Shown here: in pieces, positions 56,058-64,000 of the stretch
How positions within the stretch are numbered: the first letter of the stretch is position 1
Layout of the letters: the number at the start of each line of letters is the position of its first letter
DNA from: Anaeramoeba flamelloides
Lineage: Eukaryota > Metamonada > Anaeramoebidae
DNA length: 64,000 nt
Assembly: GCA_027625915.1 (NCBI GenBank)
Contig: JANTQA010000004.1
Location: 1 to 64,000, forward strand
Direction: 5' to 3'
Made by a program: the position numbers and the translations under genes
The notes under the pieces: generated by a model
Seen by the model: only the letters and a program-made list of their open reading frames with translations
Databases searched by the model: none
Told to the model about the DNA's origin: nothing

Positions 56058-59000
56058 AAAAATAAATTTGTGATAAAGAAAAGAAATAAGAAACAAGAAA
56101 GAAATGATGATGGTTATAATTTTACTCATTATTTGAAGCATAATTTTATTTCTTTTTTCTCATTTATAATTAAGATTCTTTTTATATTATTATATATAGT
56201 GTGGCAGTTTAATTAGGTTTATCATTGAATATACCGACACTATCAGATTGGAATAATTCTAATTTTTTTACTTAATTTTGATTTAATTTATTTTTTTTTT
56301 GATCTTTTTTCATTTTATATTTTGATCTATTTTTTTTTTTGAATGTCGTTGTCTTTCAATCAATTAAATAAAATAATTTTTTTTACTTTATTACTTTACT
56401 TTTAATCTTCGTCTTTTTTTTATTATAAATTAAAATTTCTATATTGATATAATCACAGAAATCACAGAAATCACAGAAATCACAGAAATCACAGAAATCA
56501 CAGAAACTAAAAATTAAAAAGTAATAGAGAAGAAGAAAAATCAAATATCTCATATCCTCATATATTTTAGGTTTTGACTTTTTGAAAAACAAATTGGGAT
56601 AAATTATCATCGAAAAAACTCCACAGCATTATCCTTTTGATTATTCACAAAAAAATAATTTTTTAAAAGAATTCACAAAAATAAAAAAAAAAAGAAAAAT
56701 TGATTTTGATAATAACTGTTTAATAATTTTACCCAATTTCAACTCTTGTTCCATTTTTTGTGATTTTTTGTACCAGTTCATAAATTATTTCTGAAAAACT
56801 TGTGAAAATGCAAGTAAAAAATAAAATTCTTAATTACTTTAAACACATCGCATATTAAATCCATATAAGGTGGTTGAGAAATTTGTTTACTAAAATTCAC
56901 AACATTAATTATTTTTTGTGAAATTATGTGAAAAAATGTTCCGGTTTTTGTGAATAGTTTTTGAAAAAGAGAACTCAAAATATATGATATTAATGAGTTC
57001 ATACAAAAATAAATATTTATTGAAAGGTTTGTTAATTATCACTGAAATAAAAAATAATTGATTTTTCATTTTATTAAACAAAATTTAGTTTTTCAATTTT
57101 TTTGTGAATTTTTTTGCAACATTTTCATATAAATTTGAAAATGTTGTGTTTTTGCTTTTTCATGAATATAAAAAATTTTTTTATCTTTTTTACTTTTCGT
57201 TTGGATTCTCCACTTTATATTTTTGAATTTTGAATATCGTTTCAATGGATTAGTGCTTCCTTTTTATTTTTTTTTTTTTCCCAAGCTCAATACAGCACTT
57301 ATTTACACAATGATTCAATTAAAATTGATAAACGAACTCCTTTATCAAATTAAAAGAAATGAATCCAATATTTTAAAAGAATCAAAATTTTCCGAATTAA
57401 TTTTCAGTAAAAAGATCTCTAGATACTTTTATGTTTGTTTTTTTTTGATTTGGTACTTAAAATGAATCATGTGAGCAAAAACTTTTTTATTTAAAAGAAA
57501 AACTATTTCTATTAATTTCTGATAATTACTAAGAACCAATAACCTGTGAATTTAATCTTATTTTAAAAAAGACAGTACAAATAAATCACATATTGAATCA
57601 CTGAAGATCAGAAAAAATGATTTTTTATTTTGTTTTAAATAATTTATTAACATGACTACGAACATTTTACCAATTTTGAGTGAGTTCAGTATGTTCAATT
57701 TTGAATCATGCAAATCACTTATTCGAATAATTATTCATGGACAAATCATGATTAATTGTCTCAAGAATTTCCAAAATCACATTTAATTCAAATTTTCATT
57801 TAATATATCTAATTTAGATTTGGAACTGAGAAAATATAATCTGTTTTTTCAATTTTTTGAGAAACAAAGATTTATTAGAAGGTCTCGGTTTGTTTTCAAA
57901 TTATTTATTTTTCACCAAATTGTAAATACCCAAAAAGATTATAAATGTGTAAATACTTTTCCCTCTAGATTTTCTTTTTCTTTTTATTGAAATTTTACAA
58001 GTTGACTTTATTATTTTGATAATAAAATACTTTTACTTTAAATTTTGAAGTATTATTCTTTGTTTTAGTTTTAGTTTGATAAAAAAAATTTGGAAAAAGA
58101 ATTTTGAAAAATCAAATTTATAAAAACAAAGTTTTGTCAAAAAATAATAAATAGTAATGGGGCGAAAAATCTAATGCAAGTTAAGGCTTTTTCTCCGCAA
58201 AATTAAGAAAATAAATCAGAAATAAATCATCAAATAGATATTTTGGTTAAAATGTTTTTTTCCCATTCTTGATTCCAACAAGTTTATTTGGAAAGAGTAT
58301 CTTTCTTATTTGGTTTAAAAAAAAATTGATTTATCTAAAAAACTCACCTCCTAATAACTGTTTTATTGATTTTGTCTTGGATTAATTTCAATAATCTGTC
58401 AGATTATATTTCTTTAAACTAAACATAATTTTGTAAAAACCAAAAATTTAATGAAAACTGTTAAAAAAATTGAAAAATTAAAGATTCCACTCTAGTTTAC
58501 TTTGGTTCTTTTCATAAATAGAGTAACAAAGAATATTTTGATTTCCAATTTTCAAGATCTTGGGACACTAAAAAAAATCTTTTTTCAGTAAGGTTCTCAC
58601 AATTAGCATTTTTAGAAATGATAATTTGGACTTATTTCCTTAATTTTCTTGAAATTGAAAAGATTGGGTGATATTTTTTTCAAGTATCCATAATATAAGA
58701 AACCAATTGTTATTATTTAAATGAGTTATTTGATAAGATTTCTTCATTGTTTTTTATTATAATTAATAATTTAAATTACTTTAATTTATTAGTAAATATT
58801 TAAAAATCAGGGAAATAAAAGTAAAATTCTTATGATTCTTTTAATCTTTGGATCTAGAAAAATATACTGAAATAAATAAGATATTGTTCTAAATTAGTTA
58901 TTAAAAATAATCAAATTAAAAATATTTTGTTAAGAAAGAAGTTGAATTTTTCAGGTTATGAAAAAAAATATTTGGGAACATTTTTAACTTAAGATTTTGG

Positions 59001-59407
59001 TTGTTTTTCTGGGTTTTTTTGTCAAAAAAATAGAAAAAATTGATTTGAAAAATTTAATTCATAAAGAAAGTAGATTATTTTCAAGTTTAAAATAATTATT
59101 GTAATTTTGATGAACTATGTATATTTTTTATACTGGGTGAAAGTAAAACTTGGAGGTTAAATTTTAAAAGTTATTTTTGTTTACTTCCTTTATAGACAAC
59201 AAGATTTCATTTTTCTTTAATGAAAATATTTTTTTTTGAATCAATCTGAAAATATGTTGAATTTTAGGATTTTCAATAAATTAGAATAATGGGGATCAAA
59301 CTTTTAAAAATAATAATTCATTTCTCAAAAGTTGATAAAGGAGTTTATTATCAGGTTCAATTTAACACAAGTTAAAAAAAGTCTTTTATTAATTTTGTGA
59401 AAATAAT
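56058..59407. other. 3' flank of copy D and long AT-rich gene-free stretch
   Basis: The start repeats the family 3' flank (TTATAATTAAGATTCTTTTTATATT) and carries an ATCACAG array. Beyond that I see no gene. Frames at 57002-56778 (-) and 57223-57465 (+) are short and unrecognised. Confidence 0.55.
56451..56503. repeat. AAATCACAG minisatellite, six units, behind copy D
   Basis: Six near-perfect 9-bp units about 400 bp after the stop codon of copy D. Confidence 0.9.
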
Positions 59408-59852
59408 AATTTAAAGTGACTAGTACACAAGTGCAAAAATTGAATTCTAAATTTTATAAGTTTTTTTACTGAATTTACAATTTTCCGCAAAACTATAAAA
59501 CTTTTCAGATGCGCCCCGACGGGAAAGGAAACTTGATAATAAACCCGAGGTTCTTAATAGCAGTAAATTCAATTTAATAAAAGAATAAAAATGTTTGGGG
59601 GACGTATTTTGTTTAGATTTTTCGAAAATTTGTTTTCGATTTTTAAATTTATGTTTCTTTACCAAACATTTTTATTCTTTTATTAAATTGAATTTATTGC
59701 TGTTAGGAACCTCAGGTTTATTATCAAGTTTCCTTTCCCGTCGGGGCGCATCTGAAAAGTTTTATAGTTTTGCGGAAAATTGTAAATTCAGTAAAAAAAC
59801 TTATAAAATTTAGAATTCAATTTTTGCACTTGTGTACTAGTAACTTTAAATT
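59408..59852. repeat. Near-perfect palindrome: 191-bp arms, 63-bp loop
   Basis: 59408-59598 and 59662-59852 are reverse complements of equal length with about five substitutions and no indel (roughly 97 percent). The arms contain GCGCCCCGACGGGAAAGGAA, unusually GC-rich for this DNA. Short frames on both strands encode the same peptide because of the symmetry; they are not genes. Could be a young foldback element or a hairpin-RNA source. Confidence 0.9.
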
Positions 59853-60438
59853 AAGTTTTAATTCCATAAAGATTAAAAAAATATGAAAGTTTTCACTTTT
59901 TTAAAATGACTGTATTTCTGATTAACTTAAATTTCTTAAAGACTTTCCAAATTTTAAGGCATGATTTTTGATATTGTGTGGAAAAATTGTTCCTTATTTT
60001 TTCTTCATAAATCCCTTTGAATAAAATTGTGAAAATGGTTAGTAAAGATCTCAAGTCAATCTTATTCCAAAAACTAGTCAATTTTGTTTCTCAATTAAAT
60101 ATTAATAGAATAAAATAAGGAGAAATAATTTTTTTCTTGATGAATTTTTTTACCTTCTTTGATCAGAAAAATTTTAGTTTTGATTTTTTCCTTTCTTTTG
60201 AGTACAAAAATTGAATTATCTACAAATCACAATTTTCTTGTTTTTTTATATTTTTTTTGTCAAATAAATTATTCTAATTTAATTAAAAGAAAACACATAG
60301 TTATTTCAAAAGTATATAATTTCGATCTTGAATAAGTTGAATTTATTCTCAAAAAAAAAAAAATATTCAACATTTTTGCAAAACCATTTTTTAAACGTTT
60401 CTCAAAACAACAATTTTTTTTATGATCTTTTCAATATT
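59853..60438. other. AT-rich upstream region of the repeat-protein gene
   Basis: No gene seen. A 62-codon minus frame at 60081-59893 is unsupported. The 110 bases before the ATG at 60439 are open in frame but have no earlier ATG and are A/T-rich, so they are probably 5' UTR. Confidence 0.5.
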
Positions 60439-62115
60439 ATGAAAGTACTCAGACTTGTTTTATTAATAGTTATTTTTAGTCAGTGTATTGGTGTTGCCGA
60501 AGGCGGATCATTGGACGAATTGTACACTGCATGTGAATCGTTTTTAAATATGTTGACGACAATTAGTAATCAATGGTTCAAGCTCTTTGATGAGACAGTT
60601 GATGAAATTGGCATAATGGCTGATCGAATCCTCGGCACCGAGACTTTGATTTTAGATGAAAGTGATGAAATCGGGAAGATGGCTGATCGTATTCTGGTAA
60701 CAGAAAATTTAATGAAGAATTTGACTCAGATCTGTTTAAATTGTAAAAAGAAATCTTCCGATCGCGCTCAGCTGCCGAGAAGGGATTTTGAACACAAACA
60801 AGGCCCTTACGAAGGAAGCCATGTGAATGATCGGCCTAGTATTTCGTTTCAATCTCTTTTTCAAAATGTGCCACAACTCAGCACCATTGCCCGTCAGCGG
60901 AAATCTCAGACTGATAACTTTGGGATGGTTCCTACCGGGTCCTTCTTTGAATTTCTAAACCATACGATGCAGCTGATCGAGTCCATGTCTGGGAATGTGA
61001 CAAATGAGATTTTCTTTATGGAAACCCAGATTGGCGTTATGGCTGATCGAATCCTCGTTACGGAGTGTCTGGTTATGAACATGTCTCAACAGATCGGTGT
61101 GATGGCTGATCGAATTGTTGCCACTGAATACTTGATGTCGAACATGACTGCAAAGTGTTGCAGTTCTTCCAAACCATTGCCGACGGAGTTCTTAGGTTAC
61201 AAACGCAGCTTTGCTGCAACCAAGCCTGTCCCACATTGTAATACGACCACATCGGCACCATTCCATGACGATGCCTTCGTACCTTTGTGGAAGCAGAGCC
61301 GCCAAACAGAGTCGAAATTTGATCGGATCAAGTCAAGCCTTTTGGTCAAAAAAACGCGCCACACGTTCCCAGAGAGCAAACCCTCGGTCAAGAAGTGTGC
61401 TCCGTATGATTTTTTTTGTATTGAGGTCGAAGAAATGACCAAAGCCGCCGAGAAGGTCGAGGATTTAATGGAACAGGTATGTATCAAAATGCTCAAAATG
61501 ATGGCCGATGGTGCTTTGGAGATCGGTCACTTGGCAGATGACATTGTCGAAATGGAAAACCAAATCATCAATATGGGTCTCAAGATTGGCCAGATTTCAG
61601 ATTCAATCGTAGACTGTGAAAAGCTCATGCTTCAATTTGCAGGCAAATTTTGCCACTTAGGGACACCAAGACAGAATCTTGTAGCAAAACCCATCCTTTT
61701 GTCAAACAAAAACAAGATCATGACCAAGGAAGCACTTCTCCAAATTTACAACATGCGCCAATCCATGCTCAACCACATTTCCAATCTCAAAAATATCGCA
61801 TATACCATAAATCTTTTGAAGAGTGACTATGATCGTTTTGAACAAGAGCTAAGCAATGACTTGAGGGCATTTTATACCTATAACCCAGTAAGGTGGGCAA
61901 AGCTCATCAAAGATATTTTGAGTACAATGTCGTCAATGGAATCCTCCGTGGTGGACAGTCTGGATAACATCATCAAGGGTGTCATACAAATGGCTTCACG
62001 TATAATGACAACAGTAACCTACATCGAGGATATGACAGAAAACATCGCCATAATGGAAGGAAGAATCGTAAAGACAGCGAAAATGATGCAATATCTGTTA
62101 ATTAGTTGTGCATAG
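60439..62115 (+). CDS. Predicted secreted protein with eight MADRI-type helical repeats (558 aa)
   Basis: I chose the ATG giving MKVLRLVLLIVIFSQCIGVA because it begins a clean signal peptide (cleavage near residue 22). Eight related repeats follow the pattern IGxMADRIxxTExLxxNM, at about residues 57, 77, 198, 219, 361, 382, 514 and 535. The first four match the pattern well; the last four are degenerate (HLADDIVEMEN, QMASRIMTTV). Cys residues often close a repeat (TQIC, AKCC, GKFC, ISC). Six N-glycosylation sequons (NLT, NHT, NVT, NMS, NMT, NTT) fit passage through the ER. No C-terminal membrane anchor. The repeats probably form helices or coiled coils. Codon use is distinctly GC-richer than any neighbour and there is no intron, which suggests high expression or transfer. 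I recall similar MADRI repeats in unannotated proteins of bacteria and other protists, but cannot verify that here. Function unknown. Confidence 0.85.
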   Translation: MKVLRLVLLIVIFSQCIGVAEGGSLDELYTACESFLNMLTTISNQWFKLFDETVDEIGIMADRILGTETLILDESDEIGKMADRILVTENLMKNLTQICLNCKKKSSDRAQLPRRDFEHKQGPYEGSHVNDRPSISFQSLFQNVPQLSTIARQRKSQTDNFGMVPTGSFFEFLNHTMQLIESMSGNVTNEIFFMETQIGVMADRILVTECLVMNMSQQIGVMADRIVATEYLMSNMTAKCCSSSKPLPTEFLGYKRSFAATKPVPHCNTTTSAPFHDDAFVPLWKQSRQTESKFDRIKSSLLVKKTRHTFPESKPSVKKCAPYDFFCIEVEEMTKAAEKVEDLMEQVCIKMLKMMADGALEIGHLADDIVEMENQIINMGLKIGQISDSIVDCEKLMLQFAGKFCHLGTPRQNLVAKPILLSNKNKIMTKEALLQIYNMRQSMLNHISNLKNIAYTINLLKSDYDRFEQELSNDLRAFYTYNPVRWAKLIKDILSTMSSMESSVVDSLDNIIKGVIQMASRIMTTVTYIEDMTENIAIMEGRIVKTAKMMQYLLISCA

Positions 62116-62679
62116 ATAAAGGGGGGGACCCAATTATTAGAACTGTAATTCCAATATTAACATTAAATCAAATCAATATTCTCATTTTCTACAATCATCA
62201 TTTTACAAGTATTGGCCCATTTATCTTTAAAATCCTTGTTCAAAATACTGTATAAATAACTGAGTTGAATTGTTCACCAAAGTTCATACTTGTTCAAAAT
62301 CTTGGAACATATAAGGAATGTTGTTTTACAAACTTTTTTGACTGCACCATCCCGAAAAAATTTTATCAATTAAAAATAAAATTGAACATTTATTAATTTT
62401 AAACTTTTTAATTTCTTACTTCTAATAAAACCTTATTGGTTTTATAAAACATATTTCATCAATAATTATTTTTCAAGATCTTTTATAATATAAAAGTCTA
62501 AAAATCTAATTTTCCAGGTGCTATTAAGAATTTTTTTTCAAATTTCATAGTAAAATATTTTAAAAAAATTTTCTTCACAATTAAGAGGTTATTTTATTCT
62601 TTTTCAAAAGTGTTTTAAATTTAATAAATATCTTTCAAAAAGAGAATTAATTATTTCAAGGGTATTAAAGAATTATTTT
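62116..62679. other. Spacer after the repeat-protein gene
   Basis: Begins with AAAGGGGGGG, then AT-rich DNA. No gene seen; probably 3' UTR followed by the flank of the LINE copy. Confidence 0.5.
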
Positions 62680-64000
62680 TTGTTTTTTAAATTTTAAAAA
62701 ATTATTTTTTTATTCATGGAATTTGGTATCAGATTCTCAATTTGGATTCAAAAAAAATTAGATACAAGGATAGCTGTATTAAATTTATTATTTGAATTAA
62801 AAAAATTAAAAAATAAATATAAAAACAAAGAATTCTTTATTGTTACAAGTGATATTAAAAAATACTTTGATACAATTAGTCATATATTAGTTCCTTACGC
62901 ATTAGATAAATCTATTAAAAATGAAAAAATCAAAATTTGGCTAAAAAATAATTATAAAAAAGAAGGGATAGGAGTTTATCAAGGAGAACCTCTCTCTCCT
63001 TTGATGTTTGGATTTATTAGCCACTTTTTAATTGAAAAAATAACATATTCAATTTATCATGTTCAAATGTTTGCTGATGACTTAATTATAATAATGGAAG
63101 GGCCAATATTCCAGAAATTAACAAAAAGTTAATAAGAATTTATAAAATTATTCAAGAGTTTGGAATGAACCCGAATATTAGAAAAACTCTTGTATCAAAT
63201 AATTTATCGGAAATCAAATATTTAGGAATTTAGTTAGAAAAAGAGAAGCATTTACAAAAAAACTTTAAAAAAGTAAAAGACAATTTTAAAAAAATAAAAA
63301 TGATCTTTAGCCAACAAAAATTATCAAATATGTTAAAACTATAAATGTTCAAATCAATATGTATTATTCAATAATTTCAATGGATTAGTTACAGTCAGTT
63401 TCACTTTTAAAGCACTAACATCCAACGAAATTTAAGGCACAAAAAAAATCCAAATTAAGGCACAATTTTTGGGGATTTTTTTTTTCTCAATTCATTTTCC
63501 TAGAATCTGAATTTTTGTGCCTTAATTTGGAATTTATTTTGTGTCTTAAATTTCGTTGAAAGTTTGTGCTTTAAAAGTGAAACTGACTGTATTTTTAATT
63601 TGAAACAAAAAGATTTTAATTCAATTGATGTTTGGATAAATAAAAAAGTAACAAATTTTTTAAAAATTAATCCACATTCTCCGAGAATAATTTATAAAAC
63701 TGAAGCAAAATTGGATCAAGACAGAATATCAATCTTTAAAAGAAATTAGAAATTCTGGGCTTTGAACATATTTCAGAAAAATTAAAATTCTCAAAAAAAG
63801 ATCAAGAAAATATTAATTGGTAATATATAACTTAAAATTGTTAAATTTAAATCTACATCAATTTAGAGTAAATTTAATAATAAAAAGTTAAGGATGGAAA
63901 TGTCAAGAATATCTAAAAATCATTAAATATAATAATAATTTAAATAAACAGTAGTGTTGTCAAGTACCTAGGTTTTCTTGAAGTTTTCTGTTTTATTCTG
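62680..64000 (+). mobile_element. 5'-truncated copy of the same LINE family (copy 2), runs off the window
   Basis: It begins inside the reverse transcriptase. SWNLVSDSQFGFKKKLDTR is followed, after a one-base shift in an 8-A run (62750-62757), by motif A SDIKKYFDTISH, motif B GVYQGEPLSPLMFGF and motif C MFADDLIIIM (to 63132). A stop, then FGMNPNIRKTL and IKYLGI follow in another frame. After a MITE come WINKKVTNFLKINPHSPR and IYKTEAKLDQDR. The last 150 bases still match the C-terminal region of copy 1 (EYLKII). 5' truncation is normal for LINE insertion. Inactive. Confidence 0.85.
63392..63589. mobile_element. TA-flanked MITE, copy 7 (198 bp)
   Basis: TA at 63390-63391 and 63590-63591. Same family as the other six; slightly more diverged on the left arm (AAAGCACTAACATCC). 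Inserted in LINE copy 2. Confidence 0.9.

Noticed and set aside
59447-59813. Pair of 72-codon frames on opposite strands
   Set aside because: They encode the same peptide because the region is a palindrome; no coding evidence.
60328-60438. Longer N-terminus for the MADRI-repeat protein
   Set aside because: The extension starts at TTG, has A-run composition, and would bury the clear signal peptide beginning at 60439.

Overview
The window reads as nuclear DNA of a very AT-rich protist. The genes that stand out are eukaryotic: NACHT-WD40, LRR-ankyrin-BTB, an APE-type LINE and TA-flanked MITEs. Proteins are full of Lys/Glu, Lys/Gly, Ser and Asn runs, intergenic DNA is dominated by A/T homopolymers, and almost no introns are visible. 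My best guess is an anaerobic amoeba of the Anaeramoeba kind (Metamonada). That rests on protein style and base composition only; a dictyostelid-like amoeba is the main alternative.

Layout. 1-14.2 kb is a repeat-rich block: a long inverted repeat with a tRNA-like centre (1-1876), a decayed transposase-like gene hit by a MITE (5.3-6.7 kb), a dispersed repeat pair with a conserved hairpin (7.4-8.2 and 10.9-11.8 kb), two foldback elements, and two tandem 0.7-kb elements. 15.0-17.4 kb holds an intact LRR-ankyrin-BTB-like gene (copy A). 21.1-24.5 kb is a frame-broken paralogue (copy B). 28.3-34.2 kb, minus strand, is a large NLR-like gene (novel N-terminus, NACHT ATPase, pentapeptide repeats, 15 WD40 repeats, TPR-like tail) with one in-frame TGA and one homopolymer frame break. 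34.3-35.7 kb is a TA-flanked DNA element. 37.0-37.5 kb is a poly(A)-tailed insertion with a target-site duplication. 38.0-40.9 kb is a decayed paralogue (copy C). 42.2-49.6 kb, minus strand, is a non-LTR retrotransposon whose ORF1 carries five copies of one 0.2-kb MITE. 52.6-56.1 kb is a second intact LRR-ankyrin-BTB gene (copy D). 59.4-59.9 kb is a near-perfect 191-bp-arm palindrome. 60.4-62.1 kb is a GC-richer, intronless gene for a predicted secreted protein of eight MADRI-type repeats. From 62.7 kb to the end lies a 5'-truncated copy of the same LINE family with another MITE.

How the genes may work together (inference). The four LRR-ankyrin-BTB copies share leader, coding architecture and 3' flank, so they are a local gene family spread by duplication and partly dying. 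They interleave with an NLR-type NACHT-WD40 gene. LRR, ankyrin, WD40, NACHT and BTB are the parts of intracellular sensing and ubiquitin-adaptor systems, and the 84-bp LRR units differ in number between copies and share identical blocks. A rapidly diversifying recognition locus is therefore the most interesting reading, but nothing in the sequence proves function.
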